A stretch of 64,000 nt of DNA from Nesterenkonia halotolerans (lineage in GTDB: Bacteria; Actinomycetota; Actinomycetes; Actinomycetales; Micrococcaceae): positions 1-64,000 of the forward strand of contig NZ_JADBEE010000001.1 of the NCBI RefSeq assembly GCF_014874065.1, given 5' to 3'. Each line of letters starts with the position of its first letter. The stretch's first letter is position 1. Shown piece after piece: positions 39,161 to 48,736 of this stretch. The translations under genes were made by a program, and so were the position numbers. The notes below the pieces were generated by a model, which saw only the letters and a list, made by a program, of their open reading frames with translations, ran no database searches and had not been told where the DNA came from.

Positions 39161-40260
39161 ATGGATCCTCCAGAGCGGTGGGCGCGAACAATGAGGTAGA
39201 TCAGATAGGGGGCGCCGAGAACCCCGGTCACGACGCCGACCGGGTAACGGGTGCCGAAGAGGTACTGACCCGTGAAGTCCGCGAGGAGCACCAGCAGCGT
39301 GCCCACCAGCGCCGAGGGCAGCAGCAGAGACCCGTGAGGTCCGATCAGCCGGGCGGCGATCGGGCCGGAGAGGAACGCGACGAAGGCAATGGGCCCCGCC
39401 GCCGCCGTGGCGAAAGCGATCAGGCCTACTGCGCAGAGGATCAGCGAGAGCCGGGTCTGCTCCACGCGCACTCCCAGACCAGAAGCCGTGTCGTCCCCGA
39501 GCTGCAGCGCCCCGATGTTCTTCGCCTGACCGAGCAGGACCGGCCCAAGCACCAGCAGGGCGATGGCCACCGGTATGGTCGCATCCCAGCTGGCGCCGTT
39601 GAGACTGCCGGAGAGCCACCGCATAGCTGCCTGCAGGTCCCATTCAGCGGCCTGGGAGAGGGAATAGGCGATGAGGCTGTCCAGCATGGCGGTGATGCCG
39701 ATGCCGATCAGGATCAGACGCGTGCCGGAGACGCCATCGCGGTAGGCCAGGAGGTAGATGAGCAGCGCGACGGCCAGACCAGCACTGATCGCGACCAGCG
39801 AGACTGTCGCTCCGCTTGCCGAGAAGAAGATGATGGCGATGGCGGCGGCCGCGCTGGCTCCGGAGCTGATGCCGATGATGTCCGGGCTCGCCAAGGGGTT
39901 GCGCAGCATCGTCTGGAAGGAGACCCCGGCCAGGCCGAAGCAGAATCCGACCAGGACGGCCAGAGTGGCCCGGGGCAGCCGGATCGTGCCCAGGGTGAAG
40001 TTCGCCCCCTCGACGTCGGCCCCCAGAGCCACCTGGATCACGTCGGTCAGCGGGTAGAACGTGCGCCCCACCATCAGTGAGAGCAGATAGACGGCGAGGA
40101 CTGCGACGCCGAGCGCGAGGATCACACTCCGGCGCCGGCGCATGCGGTGGCGCCTCGACGCCGCGATGGTCTCGGCCGTGACGCTCGAGGCGGGGCTCGA
40201 GGTGGCGCTGAGGCTGGTGGCGGCGGGTGTGGGCCAGGTTGTTGGAGAGAGGCTGTTCAC
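39157..40260 (-). CDS. FecCD-family siderophore permease (second)
   Basis: A 367-residue permease with a long Ser/Thr/Ala N-terminus (about 45 residues) and about ten transmembrane helices. FecCD landmarks are RLPRATLAVLVGFCFGLAGVSFQTMLRNPLASPDIIGISSGA and GPIAFVAFLSGPIAARLIG. It forms a heterodimeric channel with the other permease. It overlaps neighbours by 4 nt on each side, so the four genes are one operon. Confidence 0.93.
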   Translation of the reverse strand: MNSLSPTTWPTPAATSLSATSSPASSVTAETIAASRRHRMRRRRSVILALGVAVLAVYLLSLMVGRTFYPLTDVIQVALGADVEGANFTLGTIRLPRATLAVLVGFCFGLAGVSFQTMLRNPLASPDIIGISSGASAAAAIAIIFFSASGATVSLVAISAGLAVALLIYLLAYRDGVSGTRLILIGIGITAMLDSLIAYSLSQAAEWDLQAAMRWLSGSLNGASWDATIPVAIALLVLGPVLLGQAKNIGALQLGDDTASGLGVRVEQTRLSLILCAVGLIAFATAAAGPIAFVAFLSGPIAARLIGPHGSLLLPSALVGTLLVLLADFTGQYLFGTRYPVGVVTGVLGAPYLIYLIVRAHRSGGSI

Positions 40261-41300
40261 AGTTCGCGGACCCTGTGCTTTCGGACGATGTAGATGAAGA
40301 ACGGGCCGCCGATCAGAGCGGTGATGATGCCGACGTCGATCTCTGCCGGTCTGGCGACGACCCGACCGAGGATGTCAGCCGCGCTGAGCAGCACGGCGCC
40401 GCCCAGCGCGGAGAACGGCATCATCCACCGGTGATCGACGCCCACCATGAGTCGCACGACGTGCGGTATCACGAGCCCGACGAAGCCTATGGGACCCGCG
40501 ATCGCCGTGGCGGCCCCGCAGAGGATGACGGCGCCCGCTGAGGCCGCGGCCCGGGTCAGGACGACGTGTTCACCCAGGCCGGCGGCGAGGTCGTCGCCCA
40601 GCGCCAGTGAGTTCAACCCGCGTGCCGACGCCCAGCACAGCACCATGCCTGCGAGGAAGAAGGGCAGGAACGTGAGCACATTGTCCACCGTCGCGCCGGA
40701 GACGTTGCCGATCTGCCAGGAGCGGACCCCGTCGGCGATGTCATTGCGCGGCAGCACGATCGCGCTGATGAAGGAGGAGAACGCGACCGTGGTCGCCGCG
40801 CCGGCGAGTGCGAGCTTCAACGGGGTGGCGCCTCCGCGTCCCAGCGAGCCCACCACGTAGACGAACACTGCGGTCGCGCCGGCTCCCAGGATCCCTACCC
40901 AGACGAAGCTCGCAGGCTGGTACATGCCGAACCAGGCGATGCCGACCATCACCGCCAGGGCCGCTCCCATGTTCACCCCGAGGATGCCGGGATCTGCCAG
41001 AGGGTTGCGGGTGACGCCCTGCATCACCGCCCCTGCGACCCCGAGGGCTGCGCCGAGCAGGATCGCCAGCACGGTTCTGATGACGCGTTTGTCGATGACC
41101 GCCTGCTGAAGGTCCTCCGCCGAACCCTGGATTCCTGAGAGCACCTCGTTCAGTGGAATGGTCCGGACACCGACGGCGACGGAGGCTGTGGCAAGCACGA
41201 GAAGCAGGCCCGTGATCGCGAGCAGGTAAGAGATGCGCCTGCGTCGATTGCGATCAAGGGTGGCGCTGCGCAGCGTATCCGTCGCCGTCACCGAGTTCAC
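40257..41300 (-). CDS. FecCD-family siderophore permease (first)
   Basis: A 347-residue permease with about ten helices. Landmarks are RTVLAILLGAALGVAGAVMQGVTRNPLADPGILGVNMGAA and GPIGFVGLVIPHVVRLMVGVDHR. The GTG start overlaps the binding-protein stop by 4 nt. It works with the second permease and the ATPase to carry ferric siderophores across the membrane. Confidence 0.94.
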   Translation of the reverse strand: MNSVTATDTLRSATLDRNRRRRISYLLAITGLLLVLATASVAVGVRTIPLNEVLSGIQGSAEDLQQAVIDKRVIRTVLAILLGAALGVAGAVMQGVTRNPLADPGILGVNMGAALAVMVGIAWFGMYQPASFVWVGILGAGATAVFVYVVGSLGRGGATPLKLALAGAATTVAFSSFISAIVLPRNDIADGVRSWQIGNVSGATVDNVLTFLPFFLAGMVLCWASARGLNSLALGDDLAAGLGEHVVLTRAAASAGAVILCGAATAIAGPIGFVGLVIPHVVRLMVGVDHRWMMPFSALGGAVLLSAADILGRVVARPAEIDVGIITALIGGPFFIYIVRKHRVREL

Positions 41301-42340
41301 TCGGAGCGTGCTGCTGCTTCGTCCAGCAGATCGAGGTAGTCATCGAGCACCCAGGAGATGGCGAGCGGAGTGGGGTTCGATGCGGTGCCGATGGGACCGT
41401 CGCTGGGCAGCGGAACGATCGCTCCGTCGGCCACCGCGGGCATCTGCGAGAGCAGCGGATCCTCTTCGAGAATGGTGACGAGTTCTTCGTCGCCGTAGGT
41501 CACGATGATGTCGACATCCGAGAAGGTGTCCACCTCTTCGGTGCTGATCGTGCCGGAGAACTGGTCGGTGTCGGCCGAGGCGTCCTGGATGCTCTGCGGC
41601 ATCGTCATGCCGAGGTCCTCGAAGAACGCCGTCCGGGTGTCGTGGGAGGTGTAGAAGTTCACTTCGCTGAGGTTCGTGGTGTCCACGTGAGTCAGGAACA
41701 TCGTGGACTTGCCTTCCAGGGCGGGGTGTTCGGCGACAGCTTCCTCGATCTCCGTCTCGAGATCCGCAATCAGCTCGTCACCGGCCTCGGACATTCCCAG
41801 ACCCTTGGCGTCCAGGGAGATGACGTCGCGCCACTCCGTGGCCCAGGCCGATTCGGGGAACGCCACCACGGGTGCGATCTCAGTCAGCGTGTCGTAGTCC
41901 TCCTGTGTGAGCCCCGAGTAGGGGGCCAGGATGACGTCCGGGTCGGTGTCTGATACTGCCTCGAAATCGATCCCATCGGTCTCGTCGAAGAGCACGGGAG
42001 TCTCGGCGTCGAGCTCTTCGAGACGCTCCTCGACCCAGGGAAGAACTCCGTCGCCGTCGTCATCGCCGAAATTCGCCTCTGCCATCCCGACCGGCACGAT
42101 CCCGAGTGCCAGGGGAACCTCGTGGTTGGCCCAGGCGACGGTCGCCACGCGTTCCGGGGCTTCGGTGATCTCGGTCTCGCCGAAAGCATGCTCCACGGTC
42201 ACCGGAAACTCATCCGTGGCCGCCGAGGAGGGCGAGGCCGACTCTTCTGGCGCCGCAGCGGAATCCCCGCCACAGCCGGACAGGACCAGAGCGGTCAACG
42301 CAGACAGCGCCAGAATCCACGTCACACCTGATGTACGCAC
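41297..42340 (-). CDS. Iron-siderophore substrate-binding lipoprotein
   Basis: A 347-residue periplasmic-binding-protein-like lipoprotein. The lipobox is LVLSGC (Cys near residue 23) and a Ser/Ala/Glu-rich linker follows. The class III binding-protein fold (PF01497 type) includes RVATVAWANHEVPLALGIVPVG and PDVILAPYSGLTQEDYDTLTEIAPVV. It captures ferric siderophore and delivers it to the permeases. It is the first gene of the operon, with a GTG start and AAGGAGA upstream. Confidence 0.92.
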   Translation of the reverse strand: MRTSGVTWILALSALTALVLSGCGGDSAAAPEESASPSSAATDEFPVTVEHAFGETEITEAPERVATVAWANHEVPLALGIVPVGMAEANFGDDDGDGVLPWVEERLEELDAETPVLFDETDGIDFEAVSDTDPDVILAPYSGLTQEDYDTLTEIAPVVAFPESAWATEWRDVISLDAKGLGMSEAGDELIADLETEIEEAVAEHPALEGKSTMFLTHVDTTNLSEVNFYTSHDTRTAFFEDLGMTMPQSIQDASADTDQFSGTISTEEVDTFSDVDIIVTYGDEELVTILEEDPLLSQMPAVADGAIVPLPSDGPIGTASNPTPLAISWVLDDYLDLLDEAAARSE

Positions 42341-42441
42341 GAGTAAGGGTCTCCTTCAGAGTCGAGGTCGAGGGCGTGTCACGCGAGGGCGCTCGAGGCT
42401 GCCGACGGTTCCGCTTCTCGGGCAAGGGGGCCCTTGCAGAA

Positions 42442-42465
42442 TTAACCTATACAAATGTTGGCTAA
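42442..42465. promoter_or_regulatory. Possible iron-responsive site upstream of the siderophore operon
   Basis: TTAACC-N12-GGCTAA is an imperfect inverted repeat in an AT-rich patch about 100 bp upstream of the binding-protein gene. It includes the half-site TAGGTTAA on the minus strand, similar to one half of a DtxR/IdeR box. The 19-bp consensus is not met, so this is tentative. Confidence 0.3.
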
Positions 42466-42488
42466 ATGCCTAATGGAGTCCAGAAACA

Positions 42489-42527
42489 CAAAAGGGCGGC
42501 GCCCCACGTGATGTGGAGCGCCGCCCT
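42489..42527 (-). terminator. Terminator of the alcohol dehydrogenase gene
   Basis: On the minus strand a 15-nt GC-rich stem with one mismatch (AGGGCGGCGC.CCAC paired with GTGG.GCGCCGCCCT) has a 5-nt loop and is followed by TTTGTGTTT. It lies 14 nt after the stop of the alcohol dehydrogenase. Confidence 0.85.
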
Positions 42528-42540
42528 GAGCTGGAGTCGA

Positions 42541-43641
42541 TCAGAAGGTGATGATCGGCTTCAGGGTGGTCCCTGCGGCGGAATCTGCGAACGCCGTGTT
42601 GATCTCATCGAAGCGGTAGGTCTTGGTGAGCTTGTCGAAGGGGAACTTCCCCTCCTGGTAGAGCGCGATCATCCGCGGGATGAATTCCTTGGGCACTGCG
42701 TCGCCCTCGACCACCATGCTCACGGTGATGCCGGAGACCAGCAGCGTGCCGATGTCGAAGGGCGCCTCGGTGCCGAGCTTCGCCGCGCCGACCAGCGCTC
42801 CATGGCCCTGGACCGCGAGCGACTTGGTCATCTGCGAGAACACCGGGGGCACGCCCGTGGTGTCCAGTGCGAACTCCGCACCGCCATCGGTGATCTGTTG
42901 GACGGCCTCGACCGGATCGGTCTCCTTGGAGTTCACGGTGTGGGTCGCGCCGAGCTCCTTGGCGAACTCGAGACGCTCGGGCACGATGTCGACCATGACG
43001 ATGGTCGTCGCACCGGCGGCCTTGGCCGCCAGCATGCCCGCCATGCCCACGGCACCGGTGCCGAAGATGACGACGGAGGAGCCTGGCTTCGGGCGCAGCA
43101 CGTTCAGCACAGCGCCGGCGCCGGTCATGATGCCGCAGCCCAGCGGGCCCAGCAGCTCCAGGGGTGCATCGTGGGGGACCTTCACAGCGCCGTGGGCCGG
43201 CAGGTTGGTGTACTCGGCGAAGGAGGACTGGCCGAAGAAGTGGGAGCCGACCGCCTCGCCGTCGTCGGTGCTGAACGCCGTGGAGTCATCCCCGCGCTTC
43301 CCGCCGAAGTTGCGGTCGTAGAAGTCGACGCAGTACATCGGGTGACCGGAGAGGCACTGCTCGCACTGGCCGCAGAAGGAGGGTCCGACGACGACCTTGT
43401 CGCCGACCTCGAACCCGGAGACCGCGGAGCCTACCTGCTCCACGATGCCCGCTCCCTCGTGGCCGAGGACCACTGGCTGCGGCACCGGGTACCACTGATC
43501 CCGGACGATGGCATCGGTGTGGCACACCCCTGAGGCGATTATCTTCACTCGGAGCTCGTCCGGGCGGGGCTCGTCCAGGGTCAGTTCGCGGATCTCAAGA
43601 CCGGTCTCCGGTGCGACGGCGACAGCTGCTCTCGTCTTCAT
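42541..43641 (-). CDS. Zinc-dependent NAD(P) alcohol dehydrogenase
   Basis: A 366-residue medium-chain dehydrogenase. Catalytic zinc ligands are Cys in SGVCHTD and His-Glu in GHEGAGIV. The structural zinc loop has four Cys in CGQCEQCLSGHPMYC, and the Rossmann motif is GTGAVGMAGMLAAKAAG. The NFGGKRGDDSTAFS segment resembles aryl/benzyl-alcohol dehydrogenases, so an aromatic or long-chain alcohol is likely but unproven. It is monocistronic with its own terminator. Confidence 0.92.
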   Translation of the reverse strand: MKTRAAVAVAPETGLEIRELTLDEPRPDELRVKIIASGVCHTDAIVRDQWYPVPQPVVLGHEGAGIVEQVGSAVSGFEVGDKVVVGPSFCGQCEQCLSGHPMYCVDFYDRNFGGKRGDDSTAFSTDDGEAVGSHFFGQSSFAEYTNLPAHGAVKVPHDAPLELLGPLGCGIMTGAGAVLNVLRPKPGSSVVIFGTGAVGMAGMLAAKAAGATTIVMVDIVPERLEFAKELGATHTVNSKETDPVEAVQQITDGGAEFALDTTGVPPVFSQMTKSLAVQGHGALVGAAKLGTEAPFDIGTLLVSGITVSMVVEGDAVPKEFIPRMIALYQEGKFPFDKLTKTYRFDEINTAFADSAAGTTLKPIITF

Positions 43642-43687
43642 GTGCTTCCTTTCTCAAGATTTCTGGAACGGATCTTCACTCGTCACG

Positions 43688-44623
43688 CTACTCCTGCGCC
43701 AGAGCCCGAGGCGGATGTGACAGCGGCAGCCCCTGGAGGGTGATCACTCCAGTGGAGAGCCGGATCCACAGCAACCCCAGCGCCAGGACGAGAAGAAATC
43801 CACTGGCCTCCACAGCGCCGCCCACGCCGAGGATCGAGGCGTCGGACTCGACGGTGATTCGGGTCAGGGCCGAGAAGTGCTCGGTGCCGCTGATGTCGGT
43901 GCGGACGAAGACCGTGTTCGCCGTGATGTTGAAGGCGGCATGCGCTCCGATGCCCAGAGCAAGATTCCCGCTGAACAGATAGATGAGCCCGAAGACGACG
44001 CCAGCCAGGATCCACGTCAGGATGAAGGCGGGTATCTCCGGCTGGCCTAGATGCGCCAGGCCGAAGACCAACGAGCTGATCGTCAGACCGCCGATGAGGG
44101 CACGACTGGGGGACAGCCAGCGTCGCAGGCCATCGCGAGCATTGCTGATGAAGACCCCGCGCAGCAGGAGCTCCTCCCAGAATCCGGTGCACAACATTGC
44201 CGCGACGACGAGCAGGACCCCCAGCCCCAAGGGCAAATCCCCGCCGTCCATCGTGGCGCTCACCCGCAGGACGCCGGTGGCAAGGCCGATCAGGTACGGA
44301 ATTGCCACGCCTACGGCACCGATGCCGAGTCCCATCAGGAGTTCTCGGAGCCACCCGGCGTTGACCATGACGTCGTAGTCGGCGAGCGTTCGCGGATCGC
44401 CGAGGAAGTGACTGGACAGTCGTAGCAGTCCGAGTGCTGCCACCACCGGGGCGCCACTGATGAGCAGCTGAGCTAGTGGCAACGGCATCTCCAGGAGGAT
44501 GGCGGCCTCGGAGACTAGGATCAGGCAGCCATAGGCGCCTACGAGCGGCACCAGAATCAGCCAGGGGACGCGAGCTTTGCCGTCGACGGCGTTCCATAGG
44601 GTGCTCCGCAGCGCGTGGATCAA
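43688..44623 (-). CDS. CPBP-family intramembrane metalloprotease
   Basis: About 311 residues with eight hydrophobic helices. The Abi/CAAX (CPBP) motifs are EELLLRGVF (motif 1, Glu-Glu...Arg), VFGLAHLG (motif 2, Phe...His) and HAAFN (motif 3, His...Asn). The family includes prenyl-protein proteases and bacteriocin self-immunity proteins. The start is uncertain: a TTG at 44623 following AAGAAGAGA fits the helix boundary, while upstream in-frame codons to 44743 add a Cys/His-rich stretch that looks non-coding. Confidence 0.8.
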   Translation of the reverse strand: MIHALRSTLWNAVDGKARVPWLILVPLVGAYGCLILVSEAAILLEMPLPLAQLLISGAPVVAALGLLRLSSHFLGDPRTLADYDVMVNAGWLRELLMGLGIGAVGVAIPYLIGLATGVLRVSATMDGGDLPLGLGVLLVVAAMLCTGFWEELLLRGVFISNARDGLRRWLSPSRALIGGLTISSLVFGLAHLGQPEIPAFILTWILAGVVFGLIYLFSGNLALGIGAHAAFNITANTVFVRTDISGTEHFSALTRITVESDASILGVGGAVEASGFLLVLALGLLWIRLSTGVITLQGLPLSHPPRALAQE

Positions 44624-44833
44624 AGTTCTCTTCTTCCCGCAGGCAGCGGGTCTCTCTTCATGCCCGCCCAGATCACTCTGGAGTGTATGCGGACTTCGGT
44701 GCCTGAGGTTCTCCACACAACCAGAAAAGAAGGGCAGACACACCAGCTGGGGTCAGGCACCGGGAATGTGATGGGGCACTCATGGCACACCTAGGATTCA
44801 ACTCTCTCCCGGCGTCAGCGTAGAGTCAGAGGT

Positions 44834-46447
44834 GTGATGGAAGCAGACAACAAGCAGATCTTGGAGGAGGCCTTGTCTCGCCGCACCATCGCGGTGATCT
44901 CGCATCCCGATGCGGGCAAGTCCACGTTGAGTGAGGCCCTGCTGTTGCACTCGGACGCGATCACCGAGGCTGGCGCGGTCCATGGCAAGGCCGGACGCCG
45001 CGGCACGGTCTCGGACTGGATGGACATGGAAAAGGCTCGCGGCATCTCCGTGAGCTCTGCGGTCCTGCAGTTCAAGGTGGGTGACGCCGTCGTGAACCTG
45101 GTGGACACTCCCGGTCACGCCGACTTCTCCGAGGACACCTTCCGCGTGCTTGCCGCCGTGGACGCCGTGATCATGCTCATCGATGCCGCCAAGGGCATGG
45201 AAGCCCAGACCATGAAGCTCTTCGAGGTCTGCCGGGCCCGGAAGCTCCCGGTCATCACCGTGATCAACAAATGGGACCGCCCCGGGCAGGATGCCCTGGA
45301 GCTGGTCGACGAGATCCTCACCCGCACCGGCATGCGCTCCATGCCGCGCAACTGGCCCGTCGGGGACTCCGGGCACATGCTCGGTCTGCTCCACCCCGAT
45401 GCGATGACCATGAATCGCTACGTGCGTGCCCCCGGTGGCGCGAAGAAGGTCCTCGCCGAGCCGCTCTCCGCCGAGGTCGCGGAGACCGAGTACCCCGAGG
45501 ACTGGCAGACGGCGGTGGAGGAATCCTCACTGCTGGAAGTCGACGACCAGTTCTACGACCGGGAGGCGTTCCTGGCCCAGGAGGCCACTCCGCTGTTCTT
45601 CGCCTCCGCCGTGCAGAACATCGGCGTCGAGGAGCTGCTGCACTTCCTGATGAAGGAAGGCCCGCACCCCCAGGCCCGCGAGGACGCCGAGGGTGCACCC
45701 TACGAGATCACCTCGGACTTCAGCGGCTACGTCTTCAAGGTCCAGACCGGCATGGACAAGGCCCACCGTGACCGCATCGCGTTCATGCGCATCTGTTCCG
45801 GGGTCTTCGAGCGTGGCATGGTTGCCACTCACGCCCAGTCCGAGAAGCCCTTCCCGACCAAGTACTCGCAGCAGGTCTTCGGCCGCGACCGCACCACGGT
45901 GGACACCGCCTGGCCCGGCGACGTCGTCGGCCTGGTCAATGCCTCCTCACTCCGACCGGGTGACACCCTCTACGCCGGTCAGCGCGTGATGTTCCCGCCG
46001 TTCAAACCCTTCGCCCCGGAGCACTTCCGGGTCGGCAAGACCGGCGACGCCAGCAAGCACAAGCAGTTCCGCAAAGGCATCGAGCAGCTGGACCGCGAAG
46101 GCGTCATCCAGGTGTTCTTCTCCGAGCGCCGCGGCCAGCAGCGTCCGGTGCTGGGCGCCGTCGGCCCGATGCAGTTCGAGGTGGTCTCCGCCCGGATGGA
46201 ATCCGATTTCGGGGCCTCCGTCTCCTTCGAGCCGCTGGATTATTCCGTGGCTCGGGACATCGACGACGACGCCGCAGACATCCTGCGCGAGCGCCAGGAC
46301 TGTGAAGTGCTGTATCGCAGCGACGGGACCCCCGTGGCGCTGTTCAGAGACCCGTGGAGGTTGCGCACCGTCCAGCGCGACCATCCGCACCTGCTCCCGG
46401 ATCCTCCGGGCAGCAGAACAAGCGGTTCGGTCGCAGCACGGATGTGA
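44834..46447 (+). CDS. prfC: Peptide chain release factor 3
   Basis: A 537-residue GTPase that recycles RF1/RF2 from the ribosome. G1 is SHPDAGKST, G2/G3 regions are EKARGISVSSAVLQF and VDTPGHADFSED, and G4 is INKWDR. The C-terminal RF3 domains include the RRGQQRPVLGAVGPMQFEV segment. TAGAGT (44821-44826) is 7 nt before the GTG at 44834 and TTCAAC is 18 bp further up, so a leaderless start at GTG is likely. The ATG at 44837 is the alternative. Confidence 0.95.
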   Translation: MMEADNKQILEEALSRRTIAVISHPDAGKSTLSEALLLHSDAITEAGAVHGKAGRRGTVSDWMDMEKARGISVSSAVLQFKVGDAVVNLVDTPGHADFSEDTFRVLAAVDAVIMLIDAAKGMEAQTMKLFEVCRARKLPVITVINKWDRPGQDALELVDEILTRTGMRSMPRNWPVGDSGHMLGLLHPDAMTMNRYVRAPGGAKKVLAEPLSAEVAETEYPEDWQTAVEESSLLEVDDQFYDREAFLAQEATPLFFASAVQNIGVEELLHFLMKEGPHPQAREDAEGAPYEITSDFSGYVFKVQTGMDKAHRDRIAFMRICSGVFERGMVATHAQSEKPFPTKYSQQVFGRDRTTVDTAWPGDVVGLVNASSLRPGDTLYAGQRVMFPPFKPFAPEHFRVGKTGDASKHKQFRKGIEQLDREGVIQVFFSERRGQQRPVLGAVGPMQFEVVSARMESDFGASVSFEPLDYSVARDIDDDAADILRERQDCEVLYRSDGTPVALFRDPWRLRTVQRDHPHLLPDPPGSRTSGSVAARM

Positions 46448-46501
46448 CCGATCGCCGAGGGCTGCGGGCAACCCATGCAGAACCCTCTTGGAAGGAACAC
46501 C

Positions 46502-46735
46502 ATGCACGCTGTCACACGAGTAGAGCTCGTCGAAGCTGTCAGAACCGCATTCGATCACACGGCCACACCGACACTCCCGAAGGATCTGGTGGTGGCCGCC
46601 CAGTCAGCTGGTGCACGTCAGGCCCTGGTCCAGGAGCTGGAACAGCTTCAGGATGACCTCCAGTTCCGCAAGGTGCGTGACCTGTGGGAGCACTTCCCGC
46701 ACATGCCGGTCGACGGGTCGTCCCCGACTCGCTGA
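46502..46735 (+). CDS. DUF2795-like small protein
   Basis: A 77-residue helical protein (RVELVEAVRTAFDHTATPTLPKDLVVAAQSAGARQALVQELEQLQD...FRKVRDLWEHFPHMPVD) resembling the DUF2795 pattern of a small winged-helix-like domain. The ATG at 46502 follows AAGGA. It is probably transcribed apart from prfC. Function unknown. Confidence 0.7.
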   Translation: MHAVTRVELVEAVRTAFDHTATPTLPKDLVVAAQSAGARQALVQELEQLQDDLQFRKVRDLWEHFPHMPVDGSSPTR

Positions 46736-46817
46736 CCCCGACCCCTCACCGACTCACTCACCCTGTCCCGACCCGCTGACCCTGGCCCGCGTTCGGGCCG
46801 CGGCGTAGGCTCGAAGA

Positions 46818-47363
46818 ATGGTCAGGAAGCACAGCACGGCTGCGATCTAACGGACCACCCGGCGCGCCTGGGCGCAATGGGTGCAGGTCCTCGACGACGC
46901 CGGAGCTGATGCTCTGCCGCACCGAGAGATCGTCGGACTCGTCTATGACCACATGCCCGCCGGCATCGATAACCCCGGCTGGTGGGCGCAGAGCGTGGCG
47001 GTGGCCTACGAGCAGCACCATGGGCTGCGCCGCCCGGGAGAATCTCGGCCCGGGGAGTTCCAGGCCTCGGTGTCGAAGACCTACTCCGGAGACATGGACG
47101 CGGCTCTCAACGCCTGGCTCCTGCTGGTGCAGGGCCGTGAGTCCTTCGGGGGAGTGCCGCTCCAGGGCGAACCCGGGACCTCGAGCTCAGAGCGCTGGAG
47201 GTATTGGCGCGCTTCGCTCAAAGACGGCAGCAGGGTCGCGGTGACCATCTCGGACAAGCCCGGCGGCAAGGCCTCGGTGGGGGTCGGCCACACCAAGCTG
47301 GGCTCCCCGGAAGAGGTGGAGCGTTGGAAGCTCCTCTGGCGGGAGCTGCTGGGCGGCCTGTAG
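46818..47363 (+). pseudogene. DUF4287-like protein gene with an early in-frame stop
   Basis: The frame opens at ATG 46818 (MVRKHSTAAI), meets TAA at 46848-46850, and continues as RTTRRAWAQWVQVLDDAGADALPHREIVGLVYDHM to 47363. The residues on both sides form one continuous DUF4287-type N-terminus (AAIxRxTxRxWAQWV). A Glu codon GAA changed to TAA explains the break. TAGGCT ends 6 nt before the ATG, so this is the natural start. A shorter 160-residue product from GTG 46881 could still be made. Confidence 0.7.
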
Positions 47364-47396
47364 CCCGGAGGCTTTGGTACCGGAAAACAACGGAGC

Positions 47397-48698
47397 CTAG
47401 GGCTTGGAGCCTGCCTGGTAACGGCCCAGCACGGCATCGCGGAACTCATAGAACCGTCCCTGCTCGATGCTGGCGCGGATGTCATCGACGAGCTTGATCG
47501 TGTAGTGCTCGTTGTGGATGGTGCACAGCGTGTTGTAGAGCATCTCCTTGGCCTTGAAGAGGTGATGCAGGTAGGCGCGGGTGTAGTTCGTGCAGGTGTA
47601 ACACGTGCAGTCCGCGTCGATCGGGGAGAAGTCCTTCTTGAACCGCGCCTGCGGGATGTTGAACCGACCATCCGGGTGATACACCCGCCCCGTGCGCGCC
47701 ACGCGGGAGGGGGAGACGCAGTCGAAGGTGTCGGCGCCGTTCTCGATCGCGGTGAACATGTCCTCTGGTTCGGAGATGCCCAGCAGGTGCCGTGGCTTGT
47801 CGTCGGGGAGCTCCTCCGCCATCCATCCCACGATGGTCCCGAGGTTCTCCTTGTCCAGCGCGCCGCCGATGCCGAATCCGTCGAAGCTCTGACCGTCGAT
47901 CTCCATGGACCCCAGGTCCTGGGCGGCCTTGCGGCGCAGGTCCTCATACTGTGCGCCCTGGAGGACTCCGAAGAGTGCCTGGTAGGGGCGGTGGCTGCGT
48001 TCCTCGGTGAGGCTGCGGTGCGCCGCGAGGCAGCGCTCGGCCCAGAGCCGGGTGCGTTCCAGCGACGTCTCCTGGTAGCTGCGGGTGTTGAACAAGGTGG
48101 TCAGCTCGTCGAAGGCGAAGATCATGTCCGCACCGATCTCATGCTGCAGCTTCATTGAGATCTCGGGGGTGAACCGGTGGGTGGAGCCGTCGATGTGGGA
48201 CTTGAATGTCACGCCGTCGTCGTCGACCAGGGCCAGTCGCTCCTTGTCCGGGGCGACCGCGGCATCGTCAGGGACCACGGAGGAGTCCATGGTGATGACC
48301 TTCTTGAAACCGGCGCCCAGGCTCATCACCTGGAATCCGCCGGAGTCGGTGAAGGTGGGCCCGGGCCAGTTCATGAACTTGCCCAGCCCGCCCGCGGCGT
48401 CGAGCACGTCGGTGCCGGGCTGGAGGTTCAGGTGGTAGGCGTTGGCCAGCGTGGCCTGCGCGCCGACCTCGAGGATCTCCTCGGGGCGGACCGACTTGAT
48501 GGTCGCCTTGGTGGCCACCGGGATGAACGCCGGCGTATGGATGTCGCCGTGGGGAGTGCGGATGGTGCCGGTGCGGCCCAGCGCCCCCTCGATCTTGGCC
48601 TTCACCGTGAAGCCGAAGGACTCCCGGTCCGCCAATGGGTGGCGTGACGCCTGCTCTTCGGCGGTGGACTGGAGATCTTCGTTCGGCTGATTCGGCAC
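47397..48698 (-). CDS. tgt: tRNA-guanine transglycosylase
   Basis: A 433-residue TIM-barrel enzyme that exchanges guanine-34 for a queuine-type base in GUN-anticodon tRNAs. The catalytic Asp is in FTDSGGFQVMSLG and the second Asp in ADMIFAFDELT. The zinc site is CTCYTCTNYTRAYLHH (three Cys and a His). No queC/D/E/F/A gene is nearby. TACACT ends 6 nt before the GTG on the minus strand, suggesting a leaderless transcript that overlaps the divergent permease promoter. Confidence 0.95.
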   Translation of the reverse strand: MPNQPNEDLQSTAEEQASRHPLADRESFGFTVKAKIEGALGRTGTIRTPHGDIHTPAFIPVATKATIKSVRPEEILEVGAQATLANAYHLNLQPGTDVLDAAGGLGKFMNWPGPTFTDSGGFQVMSLGAGFKKVITMDSSVVPDDAAVAPDKERLALVDDDGVTFKSHIDGSTHRFTPEISMKLQHEIGADMIFAFDELTTLFNTRSYQETSLERTRLWAERCLAAHRSLTEERSHRPYQALFGVLQGAQYEDLRRKAAQDLGSMEIDGQSFDGFGIGGALDKENLGTIVGWMAEELPDDKPRHLLGISEPEDMFTAIENGADTFDCVSPSRVARTGRVYHPDGRFNIPQARFKKDFSPIDADCTCYTCTNYTRAYLHHLFKAKEMLYNTLCTIHNEHYTIKLVDDIRASIEQGRFYEFRDAVLGRYQAGSKP

Positions 48699-48736
48699 CC
48701 GATCAGTGTAGGGCAGGCGGGTCCTATGCTGGTCCG

